A stretch of DNA of 64,000 bases from positions 63,904,822 to 63,968,821 of the forward strand of contig CM077162.1 in the NCBI GenBank assembly GCA_039583875.1, written 5' to 3'. This document shows positions 11,155-22,033 of this stretch, piece by piece. This DNA comes from Platanthera guangdongensis (taxonomy: Eukaryota > Streptophyta > Magnoliopsida > Asparagales > Orchidaceae). Each line of letters starts with the position of its first letter. Within the stretch, counting starts at the first letter, position 1. The position numbers were made by a program, and so were the translations under genes. The notes beneath the pieces were generated by a model. The model did no database searches. It was not told the DNA's origin and saw nothing but the letters and a program-made list of their open reading frames with translations.

Positions 11155-11935
11155 CTAGGACTTTGGACGTCCGCTCCAACACTCTAAGGCATAATGCCCC
11201 GGCTTTCCACAGTTATAACATGCATCCAGGGTTCGGACTGTAGTTGCCCCAGATGCACCAGAAGAAGGGGCTGGACCCGAAGTCCTAGCCTTCTTTTTCC
11301 ACTTACGAAACATAGATTTTGAGGAGTTTGGCATTTTGAACTTCGTCTTCTTTGCACTCAAGTCCTTCTGTGCACCATCCCGACAATCTAAGGCAAGGTG
11401 CCCTTCCTTGCCAATGGTATGACAAGCGTAAGTAGCTTTGCTAGTAGATGTTCTAGCCCTCTTTTTCAGCGTTCTGCATTATGCAGCCTTTGTAAGACCT
11501 GCAGAGTTCGATACCCTACATACTGGCACCTGGTGGGCTTCCCCAAATCTATTTCCAAATATCTAGCTGACTCCACCAAGGCTCGGAATCCAAATAATTT
11601 TGGTCCCAGCAGTAGGACTTATAACTCGCCACACAGACCATTATAAAATCTATCGACTATAGACTACTCGTTCTCCAACTCAAAGCCTGGGAAGTGCCTT
11701 ATCATAAGAAATTCCTGCAAATATTCATCAACCGAGTGTGCCCCTGCACTAAAAGCATGTTCAACTGCTGACCCGATGGTCTTCTAAATGCCATTTGCAC
11801 CATCACACCACCTGGCGTTGAAGCCATCTCAGGGACAAAGGGTTGCATGTTCCTTCCATGTTGTGCATTAGTCACAACAAAAACTGCTTCAACGACCCTT
11901 CTTATGGTTTCAACAGAAGGAGGGGTCTCAAGCAT
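11155..11935 (-). pseudogene. Gypsy-1 gag remnant with zinc knuckles
   Basis: The order places this between leader and protease. An N-terminal piece (11935-11702) is followed by a degraded stretch that includes RFYNGLCGEL near 11640. Two CCHC-type zinc knuckles come next. The first, near 11415-11375, reads CHTIGKEGHLALDC, with the second Cys replaced by Ile. The second, near 11222-11180, is intact as CYNCGKPGHYALEC. At least one frame change separates the N-terminal piece from the knuckles. Gag would form the particle and bind RNA. No intact start is seen. Confidence 0.75.
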
Positions 11936-12212
11936 GTCGTTAGGTGCACTACTCTCTGCGAAAAGTTGCAGTTATGACTACCGCGCACCGCTCCTAGTCA
12001 CCTATAGTTGTACAACACACCATTAACCGACCAAACAAAATTGCAAAAAATAATCATAGGAACATGCAGGTTCCTCAAACATGTGTATTTTCATTCCTAA
12101 GTGGACATTCTTGGGTTCTTTTCACGTTATAACGATGACGCGCATACATGTGCTCACCACCCCTTAAAAGAATTTGCCCACGAATTCAAATAAGCAAGAC
12201 CGAAACTGGTAG

Positions 12213-12223
12213 TATGATACCAA
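12213..12223 (-). other. primer binding site of Gypsy-1
   Basis: The minus strand reads TGGTATCATAC three to four bases inside the right LTR. TGGTATCA matches the 3' end complement of plant initiator-Met tRNA; the rest has drifted. It fixes the transcription direction as leftward. Confidence 0.75.
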
Positions 12224-12227
12224 ATTG

Positions 12228-14146
12228 TAACACCCCCATCCATCACATGGGATATAGCAGAAGGTCCGGCCGGGGCCCCATGCCATATACCACAGACAGC
12301 TAGTGGAGTTATGTATTAATACTATATTAATGCCAAAGGAACACGCTTCCTAACTCAGAGCATTCTAGCAGAAGATTTTTAAAACAGTTATAAGAACCCA
12401 AACCAAAGCACGAATGCCCACTAAAAACCCAAGGTAGGAATGAGCGTACAAATACACAAAGTACTTGGCCTTGTGGCCTTACAAGGGTTTACTTAATAAT
12501 AAATGTCTTCCATACATCGGCACGCAGGCCGGTCACACATGAGCATACAAAGTAAACATTTGCTTTGGCTTTCAAGGGACGGCTTAGCAACAAGGGGTTT
12601 GAGCCCGCTACTTGGCGCTAGGCTCTGCAACACCTGCAATGAACATTCCACCGCAGCGGTGGCCAACAAAAGGAACGGTCAGCTAAAGCTGTCCAAATTA
12701 TAATGACCCCACCCCTAAATCGGGGCGGCGGTTCTCTTCCTTGCATTTTATTAGTATAACCAAATAAGATAGTGAAAGTACAAGTTAAGCACACTTCAAC
12801 ATAGGCATAGGATCGCACGACCATACACATCATGCTCTCAGCGCACATTCTCGATGAACCCGGTCCACCACTGCCCCCAGGACAACAACATCGTGAGCAT
12901 TTTAGTCTTTACGGGCGAAGCCTAGGACCCGCCCTCTATGCCATCGGTAAGTGCCAAGTACCTTAGGTCTCTTTAACCGAACCACATAGAGCGGCTACGG
13001 TTCCACTCAACCCATTGCTCACACCGCCATGACAATTTAAGCCATAAGCGCGGGTTAAGCTTCCCCGAAGCCCGAGTATCGATCATACAATTTTACATAA
13101 CCCAGTTATGTACAAGTTGGATCCCATGCCACCAAGATGGCACGTAGTCTTCTCCGACAAAACAAGCATAATGAACACATCACCGATCCAGACCAACATG
13201 TCCGGGTAGACTTCACACACCATGCCTATGTTCGTGCTTCGATTTCGAACTCTACATGCAAAACTAGGAGGACTATTCATGTCCACCCGAAGGAATACCT
13301 CACACTCACCGCACACTCGTGAGAGCGTGTTTCCTATACAGAAAGGAAGAGGACTTCACATGTCCAAGAAGAGAATCGTTACCCTAGGGGTTTCCTTTGG
13401 CGCCATTCAAAATAAGTCAGATGAAAAGCACCGCAATAGCCTCGCCTCCACAGATCTGGACTCGGCTCGTGATTTGGGGATCCAAAGCTCCAACGGCGGC
13501 TGGATTCCTCCTTTTCCTTCTTCCTTGCTCTCCCCTCTCTTTAACTCTTTTAGAAAGAGAAAAGCCTAAGAGAAATCAGGGTTTAACCCTCATCTCCTGG
13601 CTTTATATCAGTAGGGAGAGTTTTGGACCGTTGGATCCTATTTAAAGGAAATGAATGGCCACGAATCGCCCTGAAAATATCAGGCCGTATCTCACGATCT
13701 GAATATAATCGTCGGACGCAGAACAAGACACGGGCTCCGACATGCCCGTATACTGCTTGACATGCCCGTGTCAGCCTATGACACGCCCGTGTCACGGGGC
13801 ATGTCCCTCAAGCGACACAGGAGACCGTCACATACTGACCAAGACATGGCCATGAGACACGCCTGTGTAATCAGCTTGACACACCCGTGTCCGGGATCGT
13901 GTACCTCACTCAACACTGCCCTACGAACACAGAGCAGGACATGACCCTGGACATGCCCGTGTCTCAGGCCGTGTGCCTGGCCTCCAAGGATTGTCGAATT
14001 CATTTCATCGACAACACGGAAAATCGTCGAACTCATAGCAGGACAAGGCCATGGACACGCCCGTGTCCCAGGCCATGTGACCCTTATCATGCCCCAGATT
14101 GGCCTTAAGATGCTACTAGATCATTTCTGTGTTTTGGGGCATTATA
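12228..14146 (-). repeat. 5' LTR of Gypsy-1
   Basis: About 1919 bp, aligned with 5442-7522 over its length and with clear divergence (many substitutions and at least two deletions), so the insertion is old. It carries the second GACACG/CGTGTC dyad cluster at about 13725-14085. The outer end is worn (GGCATTATA for GGCGTTACA). It contains no gene. Confidence 0.87.
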
Positions 14147-14384
14147 TAATATCATACGGGAGACCTTAGGAGAGGGTGATCATACTGAGGGGGATTCATT
14201 AGAAAATATTGAACATGTTGAGGGGGACACATTAGAAAAGATTCATCATGTTGAGGGAGAAATCATCACCATCAATGCAGTTGTGGAAGGATAGATCACT
14301 GTAATCTGTGCTGCTATTGAGGGGGAGACTAACCTAGAGCTCCCTGCTCAAGTAGCTATAAATATGATAGATGTAATATCCTGA
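14147..14384 (+). pseudogene. ORF3 of element E, continuation after Gypsy-1
   Basis: After one copy of the target duplication is removed, the frame of 5441 continues here as an acidic, repetitive stretch (EGDHTEGDSLENIEHVEGD ...) with the EGE/EGD spacing of the acidic middle region of ORF3 in A-C. One TAG interrupts it near 14293, and it ends in TGA at 14382-14384. The last bases (TGTAATATCC from 14372) might instead be the edge of another repeat, so the true end is uncertain. Confidence 0.6.
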
Positions 14385-14702
14385 TTCTTTCTAGACCCCT
14401 AGTGTACACTTTCATGTCAGGTGAGTTGACTTGGGCTCAGGGTGCACTGGTGGACAGGCTTGCACCTGAGCCAGAGGAAGTACCAACTCGACATTGAGTG
14501 TCTGGACGTTACCTCATGACAGTAGCAATCGCCGAGTGTATACGTCGAATGTCAAGAGGAGTCGAGGGCGTCGAGTGGACTCAATAATCGTCGAGTACTA
14601 CCATACGGCGGTAGCGGGATACCGCATGGTGGTAGCCTACTGAATAATCGGCGTATCACTATGTGAGAAATCATCCGACATTAGTGATACCACCAATGAT
14701 AG
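14385..14702. other. unassigned spacer, possible gypsy internal remnant
   Basis: I see no coding frame. The stretch is rich in GTCGAG/CTCGAC half-motifs (about 14485-14605) and has an imperfect inverted repeat around 14600-14637. GTGATACCACC at 14683-14693 could be a worn primer site for a minus-strand element whose LTR begins at 14703. Confidence 0.35.
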
Positions 14703-17700
14703 TGTAAGACCGCCCCCTTACTAAGGAGTTTAACCCGCTCTTATGCCCAAAATTGCTCCTTACGGTGACACTAACACATGGGTCAATCGGCACCGCACGA
14801 CGCTGATCCTGCCGGCTTTTATGATCATTTAACCTGCAAGCCAATTTATGAATAAAAGTAATACAAGTAGTTATATACCAAGTCCACATCACAACATTAT
14901 CATAATATATATAAAATGAAAGAGATATAGTCCAACAATGCGTACAAAATGAGAGAAAGGGCTTATACCCGGTACAAGACAAGTAATACAAATCTTTCTC
15001 TCTCTCTCAAACACTAAGCGGAAGTTGTAACTAAAACACTCTTCATCAACTGACGCTGAACTGTAGTAGTAGTGCGGGGTAACTGCTCCTCAGGTCGTGC
15101 CACCTTATCCTGCTGGTCTTGTTGGTGCTCCAACTCCTCGAGCTCCTAAAATAATACGGTCACAACCGACCGTTAGTCATAAAGACTAAGCGATTTTGTC
15201 CTCGCCGCACCCCCGCGACTCCTAGGCACTGAGAGGGAGGACTAAAGCGGAGGACAACAAAATAATCCAAAGAAAGCTGGTGACAAGGGTCTACTATATC
15301 ATGGACAACAAGCTATCTAGGAGTTCTATATAGTATATATAGGTAAGTAAAGAGTAGCACTGAAAAAAGGTACAGTAAAGTAAGGAACTGAACAGAAAGG
15401 AATTAACTACCACTACACTATCATCACATGAGTACCTTAACTTATATAAATGCCCATACAAACTTATAAGTTATAGTTTCAGGAATATAACTTATCTTAT
15501 AAAAGATCTCACACTAATTTATATGATAAGGATCTGCAATGCATATGTACTAAGTATGTATGTATGTATGCTATGATGAGTAATGCGAGTTATGATTCAT
15601 ACAAGTGCAACTCATACACACGACTCTGTGATCACAAACCTTTAGTTCCCACTTTTTGGAGTTAACTGAACTCTCTGCTACCACTGTTGCAGCAATGACA
15701 GTAGTGGAGCGGGCGTCTCCATTTCCTAGGCGGGTATACATACTACCAGGCCTAGACCCCTCGTACGCCTTTGTACACATCCTAGATTCACATTAGAGTC
15801 TCTGTGTACTAATTTGCTCGCTATCCCCACCAGTCTTGTTGGTCGAGTGTGTGTTTTTGGGGATCATCATCCAGACTACAGTGTAAAATAACCTACTGGC
15901 CCCTCAAACCCTCACACCTCGCTGGAGTCACCGTACTGCTATCGGGGTGATGACTGGCCAGTACAGCATTACTCGCCACTAATACTTTCTACGCACATGC
16001 AAGTTACATCAAACCCGAGACTCCAACTCGTTGGACCAACCCGTCTTAATATAAACTTCCCGAGCCTCCAGCTCGTAAGACTAACCCACCAGATGTCAAA
16101 CACTCGAGCCTCCAGCTCGCGGCACCAGCCCATTCTGTATCTCTCTAACACTACACGGGTAAGTTTGTCATCTTGTTCCCTTAACCTATTAGACTACTCT
16201 TGTCTAGTATTGTTTATACATAGTAGTTTAGGATTAATCCTAGACTTCCCAAGGTCATACCCGGTGAAGGGCTCACATCGGTATTATGCAATATGATGGG
16301 CTGAAGCCCAAATCCCCCTTTCCAAATTTACTTTTATTAGTGTCTACCCATTATTAATACCATAATCTCATTGTTGCTCTTGAAATACCTAATGACCTAA
16401 GGTATTTATTGGTAGAATGACGATCTTTCGCCGGACCCCGTTATAGTTATTCTCTTTGTGACTTGCACTCTAACACTCGCCACTATGTGGTGACATACTT
16501 GTGATCCTAACCAGGGTTTCAACTTCCCGATACATCTCTCAATCCAACTATCTATCATTACCATGTGTGCCCTAGTGTTACGCATTACTTTTACTAAACG
16601 CGACTCATGACCTAATTATAACCCATATAAGGTGACTTCCGATTCTTTGGGCCAAAGACCTCCAAATTTTTATCATGGGTTTATTAGGTGGATAATATTG
16701 ATCATTCAGAATTCCATAATTTTTCCAACTAATTTGGACTATAATTTAAATTATTTAATTAAGTGACCTAGACCACTTTGAACATGAACTACTATAACCA
16801 TTGGTCCTTTATGTCTAATTAAATTATCTAAAGTTCATCTACGTTAAAAAGATCTGTATATCAATTATCTTAATTTTCCCAAGTAAATTGACCCTTATTT
16901 TCTATTTATAATTAAAATCACAATAGTTCCCTTTTCCAAATGAAGTACAAAAAATAATCATGTAAAAATTCAGGGAAAATTACTAGTCACTAAAATTGTC
17001 AAAATAATGCTCAAAACATAATCTCACAGTTACATTCAGTTATTTGACCTAGGATATCCATATATGAAGACATTTACAAAAATACCACTATTAAAGTAAT
17101 CACCACAAATAATCATCCAAAATGTTTAATAAAATTAACTTAGGTTCAAAATATTGAAATAAGGATATAGACATTTTCTCATATTTTTCCAAGTAGTAAT
17201 AATCCTATTTTTAATCAATGTCACATAAGTGTAAAATTGTAAATATACTATTTGCACAATGAATATTTCTCAAATATTCCCACAAAATTTCTAGAGAGGT
17301 GAAATAATAGTTTTGGGGCTTGAGTCAATGATTTATAATTTTCCAAGTCCATATGGCCTAATTTCCTTTTTATGACACATAAATGTGCTAATTTTGAAAT
17401 AAATCTGAACCATAGAATTTTGATTCCAAAAATCTTAATTCCAATGTAAGGTGTATTCCATCTCCACTACACTCTGTCCAAAATTTAATGTACATGCATT
17501 GGTCCAAATGGGCTAAATTCCCATTTTACTCATTTTTACAATTAGCACACCATATTCATTTGTGTCTTCTCCATGCATGTTGGATCCCCTAACATGTAGA
17601 GGTCCAAATAGATCCAATTTTCTACCAAGGACTTAGACTGACCTTAGAGCCATGCCACCCAAATTTGGGGGAATTTGGAATTGGGAATCTCCCTAAATTC

Positions 17701-17773
17701 CATTTATTTAATAAATTAATTATTTACTAAAACTATAGAAAAATGTCCTCCAAAAAGTCTGATTTTTGGGCAT
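14703..17773 (-). mobile_element. probable gypsy LTR, truncated by element A
   Basis: About 3.1 kb without convincing coding sequence. It starts TGTAAGACCGCCCCC on the plus strand, which on the minus strand is an LTR-like end GGGGGCGGTCTTACA followed by a TGGTATCAC primer-like sequence. The left part is GC-richer and the right part (from about 16700) is AT-rich. No second copy is present in the window and the outer end is lost at the insertion of A, so the call rests on ends and context only. The small open frames here have no recognisable domains. Confidence 0.35.
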
Positions 17774-17918
17774 TGTTGGGTACATTGGTTAAATGTACCT
17801 GATTTGAAGAAGCCTCACCCAACTCAATGATATACATCATAATGTATTTGATGTATGTTGAGTTTACTTGTGCATGTTAAGTAATTACTGGACTGAAGCA
17901 AAAAGTTTCTAAGTACAT

Positions 17919-18850
17919 GTGTCGACACCCAGAGGGAAAGTGTCGACACTCAAGAAAGTTTGTGTCGACACCCAGACAAGCAGTGTCGACACTTGGAGTC
18001 ATTGTGTCGACACCTGGGATGCAGAGTCGACACCGGACAGAAAGTGTCGACACTTGGAGCTGTGTCGACACTCAGTGAAGAAAAGTGCAGACAGAAAGTG
18101 TCGACACAAGGAGCTGTGTCGACACCCAGTGAAGCTGAGTCTACACCAGATAGTGTCGACACTTGGAGCTGAGTCGACACTCAGCAAAAGACTGCAGAAA
18201 CTAAGTTAAAGTGTCGACACCAAGAACAATGTGTCAACACACAACAAGAAGAGTCAGCACTTGAAGAAAGTGTCGACACCAAGAACAAAGTGTCGACACT
18301 CATCAGAAGAGTCAACATTTGAAGTAAGTGTCGACACCCAGAACAATGTGTCGACACTCAGCTAAAGACTCTACACTTGAAGTAAGTGTCGACACATGGA
18401 GCTGTGTCGACACTTAGCAAAGAACAGAATTATCAACAAATATTCTAAGTACAAGTGTCGACACTAAGGGAATGTGTCGACACTCAGCTGAAGTCTCAAC
18501 AGAAGAATCAAGTGTCGACACAAGGAGCTGTGTCGACACTCAGCAAGTATCAACATAGAAGACTATGTGTCGACACCAAGAAGCAGTGTCGACACTTAAC
18601 AGATTCAACACAAGAAGTTGTGTCGACACAAAGGTGATGTGTCGACACTTAGAAGAATTCAGCTAAAGATAGAAGATCAAGTACTTATGTCGACACTCAA
18701 TTTCAGTGTCGACACCTGAAGAAGAATCTGTGTCGAGACATACAAGGAGTTGTGTTGACACCTTGTAGACTTGTGTCGACACTTACACAGCATGTGTCGA
18801 CACTTGGACTATAAGTATCGACACTTAAAGACAGAAAGTCTCGACACTTT
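17919..18850. repeat. GTGTCGACAC palindrome array in the A 5' LTR
   Basis: I count 28 exact copies of the 10-bp palindrome plus about ten one-mismatch copies (GAGTCGACAC, GTGTCAACAC, GTGTTGACAC, GTATCGACAC, GTCTCGACAC). The first starts are 17919, 17940, 17962, 17983, 18004, 18024 (variant), 18044, 18062, so the spacing is 18-22 bp, near two helical turns. The linker AAGGAGCT or TTGGAGCT recurs between close pairs. It lies upstream of the TATA box, where an enhancer would sit. Confidence 0.92.
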
Positions 18851-18980
18851 CAGACAGTTAGAGATTTTCAAGAAATGACTGGATGACTTGACAGCTGCCG
18901 TTCCAGCCGGTCTACAACACCTGTCAGAGATGTCAGAAGACAGTTATGAACCGGACCAGCCGGTTACCATGAAGAAGGCC

Positions 18981-18990
18981 TATAAATAGG
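18981..18990 (+). promoter_or_regulatory. LTR TATA box, element A
   Basis: TATAAATAGG preceded by GGCC, conserved in every SIRE-type LTR of the window (29945 in the A 3' LTR, 52444 in C; minus strand at 44062-44071 and 32972-32981 in B). It is the likely promoter of the genomic RNA, starting some 30 bp downstream. Confidence 0.8.
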
Positions 18991-19422
18991 CATCTACAGT
19001 TTACAGAAATAGTTGTTCAGATTGTTGAAAAACAAGTTATTAAAGTGGTACACAGAGTATCAACATAAGAAGATCTTGCAGTCCAAGTGCAGATCTAAGA
19101 AGTTGGAGAGAGAGGGCTCCATCCAAAAAATCAGCCTCTGGAACTAGGCTGAGAAGAAGGATTCAGATTCATTCTGAATTCTAAGTGGCAGAGGTCAAGG
19201 ATCAACTGCAGAAGGAGACAATCTTATTCAGTTCTATTTTCAAGAAGCTTTGAAGAAAGCTAAGTCAGATTGTATCCAGCCGAGTTCTTCCAAGAACTCA
19301 TCAAGAAACTCTCAACTCCCCTCTCTTGTTTCAGAGTTGTTGAGTTATTATTTCTATAATCATTTTTATCTTGTAGGATCCTTTGGATCTGAGTGAATTG
19401 TAAGCCTATAATTATAAAGGCT

Positions 19423-19565
19423 GAGGGTAGGGCCTTTGGCCTGAGTGTAGGAGATTGTTATCTCTGAGTGTAGGCCTTGATTGGCTGAGTGTAGGCCTGG
19501 GTGGCTGAGTGTAGGCCTTTGTGGCTGAGTGTAGGCTTTGGGATAAAGCTGAGTTGTAAGGCTTT
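19423..19565 (+). repeat. GGCTGAGTGTAGGCCT tandem repeats in the LTR
   Basis: Imperfect direct repeats of about 24-27 bp with core CTGAGTGTAGGCCT, downstream of the TATA box and so probably in the transcribed R/U5 part. Number and linkers differ between the LTRs of A, B and C (compare 52900-53040, 43430-43590 and 32370-32520). Confidence 0.8.
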
Positions 19566-19859
19566 GGGCCTGAGGTGTAGGAACCAATTTGGGTTCTGAG
19601 ACAGTGGAGGAGTTTGGCCGAATCTAGTACACTACTAGATAGGCGAAGGGGGAAAGTGGATGTACCCATATCTTGGGGAACCACTATAAACCACTGTGTC
19701 TGCTGTGCTGTGTTGTGATTTTTTGTGTATGCTTTGTGTTTTGCTGTGATAAAATAGTTAGTAATTTGTGATATAACTGATTGCTGCCATTGAAGCTCAA
19801 AAAGGATTACGTCACCTATTCACCCCCCCTCTAGGTGTTTAGGTACCATATCTTTCAAG

Positions 19860-19877
19860 TGGTATCAGAGCCAGGTT
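19860..19877 (+). other. primer binding site of element A
   Basis: TGGTATCAGAGCCAGGTT begins two bases after the LTR end. Its first 12 bases are complementary to the 3' end of plant initiator-Met tRNA, the standard copia/SIRE primer. Confidence 0.92.
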
Positions 19878-19977
19878 ACTCAAAAGGACTAACAGTCTGA
19901 GGAGATTCTGATTGGCAGATTCAGTGTAAGGTAATAAACAGATTCAAGAAAATACAGATTCAAGAAAATCAAGAAAC

Positions 19978-22015
19978 ATGGGTTCCTCTGAGAATCACAA
20001 GGAATTGGGTTCCATGAAATTGCCCATATGCAGGAAAGAGATCTTTGAGATCTGGAAGGAAAGGGTAAGGCTATTTATGGAGGCCTCAGACCCTAGAATC
20101 TACATCACAGTAAAGGAAGGGCCTTATGTGCCCATGAAGATATCTGTTCTAGATGCAAATTAGAGAACTCCAAAGGATTTCTCTGAAATGACTAAGGATG
20201 AGATTGTCCTAGCCACCATGGACAAGAGGGCACAAAACATAATAGTGAGTGCCATTGATGATGCAACTTTTCAGAATCTTATACACTGCAAGACAGCCAA
20301 AGAGATGTGAGACACTCTTATTGTGTATATGGAAGAATCTGAAGAAGTTAGACAAGATAGAAAATCCTTGCTAAATCAGGAGTATGAGAGTTTTAGACAA
20401 GGAAAAGGTGATAGCATAACTGAGTTCTATAAGAAGTTCTACAGAATAGTGAATGAACTCATGTCTTATGGAAGAGAGTTCAGTAACTATGAACTAAATG
20501 ACAAGTTCCTAAGGTCCCTAACCAAAGATTGGGACACCAAGATCTGTGCCATAAGAGAAATGACTAAGTTGGGGGAAATTCCTCCTCCTACACTGTTTGG
20601 CAAGTTATTGTCATATGAGATGCAGTTGACAATGAGAAAAGAGGAGGAGAAATCAACAAGAATTGAACACAAGGAAAGAACAGTAGCCTTCAAGACAGAA
20701 GCCTCCAGGAAGTGCAGGAATAAGTCATCAACTCCACCTCCAGAGGTAGCTGAATCAGAGTCAGATGAGTCAGTCAGCACCAAGTCTGAAACCAGTGAAA
20801 GTGATGAAGACGTTGCTGCCTTCACCAGACACTTTCAGAAATTCTTGAAGAAGAAACAGCGGAGGTCAAGACCTTCTACTTCAAAGGGAAAGGAAGTCTT
20901 GTATCAGGAGAAAAAGCCTTCAAAGAGAGACAGGAAGAGGACAAAGTCAAGCAAGGCAACTGGTTCAAAGATAGTGTGCTATTGCTGCAATAGACAGGGC
21001 CATGTTATTGTAGATTGTCCAGAGAAGAGAAAGGAATCTGGTGACAGGAAAAAACCTCACTTCAAAGGCAAGAAAGAGAAGTCTTTTGTTGCCAAGAAGG
21101 AGAAGACTCTATCAGATATCTCTTCTTCAGAAACTGAGTCTGAGGCTGAGGCCTACATAGGGCTGTTTGCTGAAGAAGAAGAAGAAGAATTCATGCAGAT
21201 CATGGAGTCTATTTATGAACAAGAAGAAAGTCATTGCCAAGGGCTAATGGATTTGACAGAGAGTGCCAAAATCCTGGAGCAGCCAGGACCTAGTAAGGTA
21301 CAAGGTTCAAGTTCAAGTTCAGTTTCTTATTCTAGTTCAGATTCAGATTCTTCTTCATCAAGTGATGAGAATGTATCTGAGTCTGAGGATGATATTCATC
21401 AGCTTATAGATGAATATAAAGTGCTGTTGCAAGCTTACAAGAAAAGCAAGTCCTTGCCAAAAGTCAGGCAAAGGAAATTGCTGATCTTAAAGCTGCTGCA
21501 ACAGATTCTGAGAAGCAATTTGATCAAAAGCTTAATGAAATAGCCAGGCTGAAACACATAACAGTGATTCAGATGGGCACTATCACCTTTAAGAATGATC
21601 AAATCAAGAGTCTGGAGATAAATCTTCAGAAAGAGAGAGATCTTGTTGCTAGGTTTTCTAAACCTAAGTCAGTGCTACCTTTAATTGATGAATTTGTTCA
21701 TCATAAAGGCAAGGCTGGACTGGGCTTTATTAGACCTGCAGGGACTGAGCAGTCCAAGTCTAAGTCCAAGGGCAAAGCCCCAACATTCAACAAGCCTGCT
21801 GTAGACAAGACAGCCAAGGCAGTACCTAAGCAAGGTACAATAAGTTTGAATGTTGGTGCTGTGGCAAAGTTGGCCATTTTGCAGTGGAATGTTGGCACAA
21901 TGCTAGTGCCAAAGTGAGTACCAAACTACCTGTTGGAAAGCCATTAGGTAGCTTTGTCAGATTGCAAACTAACAAGTACCAAGGACCCAAGATTTCTTTG
22001 GGTTCTAAGGTTCAT
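19978..22015 (+). pseudogene. gag: Gag of element A (broken)
   Basis: Starts MGSSENHKELGSMKLP, the same start as in B. The capsid-like part (WKERVRLFMEASDPRIY ... ITEFYKKFYRIVNELMSYG) is followed by an acidic/serine linker, CCHC knuckle CYCCNRQGHVIVDC (about 20980-21022), a Ser/Asp-rich stretch, a coiled-coil-like segment (from 21410), and a second knuckle CWCCGKVGHFAVEC (about 21851-21892). Defects: TAG at 20161 (CAG in B), TGA at 20307 (TGG in B), one missing base near 21465 and another near 21833. The frame ends GSKVH then TAA at 22016-22018. Full length would be about 680 residues. Gag would form the particle and package RNA. Confidence 0.92.
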
Positions 22016-22033
22016 TAATCTATTTTGCAGGTG
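22016..22033 (+). promoter_or_regulatory. Gag-Pol stop codon and splice-like junction, element A
   Basis: TAA TCT ATT TTG CAG GTG separates Gag from Pol in the same frame. Element B has TAA TCT GTT TTG CAG GTG at 40992-40975. There is no ATG at the start of Pol, so Pol must be made by readthrough, reinitiation or splicing. TTTTGCAG resembles a splice acceptor and CAGGTGAGT a splice donor. SIRE1 of soybean is known to have an in-frame stop here, but a TAG. Confidence 0.7.

Larger units (their letters stand above)
5442..14146 (-). mobile_element. Gypsy-1, complete decayed Ty3/gypsy element (Tekay/Del-like)
   Basis: Two LTRs (5442-7522 and 12228-14146) flank gag and a PR-RT-RH-INT pol on the minus strand. 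The 5' LTR is on the right, with a primer site TGGTATCATAC just inside it. The PPT lies just inside the left LTR. The host sequence TAATATC occurs on both sides (5435-5441 and 14147-14153), a target-site duplication of 5-7 bp. The host ORF3 frame continues across the insertion if one copy is removed. Domain order (integrase after RT/RH) proves gypsy. The ATWE-like end of pol suggests a chromovirus. Confidence 0.9.
17774..19857 (+). repeat. 5' LTR of element A
   Basis: 2084 bp, TGTTGGGTAC...ATATCTTTCA. Order of parts: terminal region, GTGTCGACAC array (17919-18850), a GC-rich linker with the dyad AACCGG-ACCAG-CCGGTT near 18950, TATA box (18981), probable R region, GAGTGTAGGCCT tandem repeats (19423-19565), and a C-run near the end. 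The same layout is found in the LTRs of B and C. No protein is encoded; open frames across the array are an artefact of the repeat. Confidence 0.93.

Noticed and set aside
14671..17773. A host gene in the non-element stretch
   Set aside because: The longest frames are about 100 codons, have no domains I recognise, and the composition is that of an LTR or intergenic DNA.
17877..18209. Small Cys/His-rich proteins (CRHxxxVST) in the LTR arrays; also at 33694-34037, 44789-45133 and 51382-51666
   Set aside because: These are translations of GTGTCGACAC repeats in all frames and both strands, without start context or conservation of frame between copies.
17919..18850. CRISPR array
   Set aside because: Regular short palindromes with about 11-bp linkers are far too short for repeats and spacers. 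The linkers recur between elements and the context is a plant retrotransposon.
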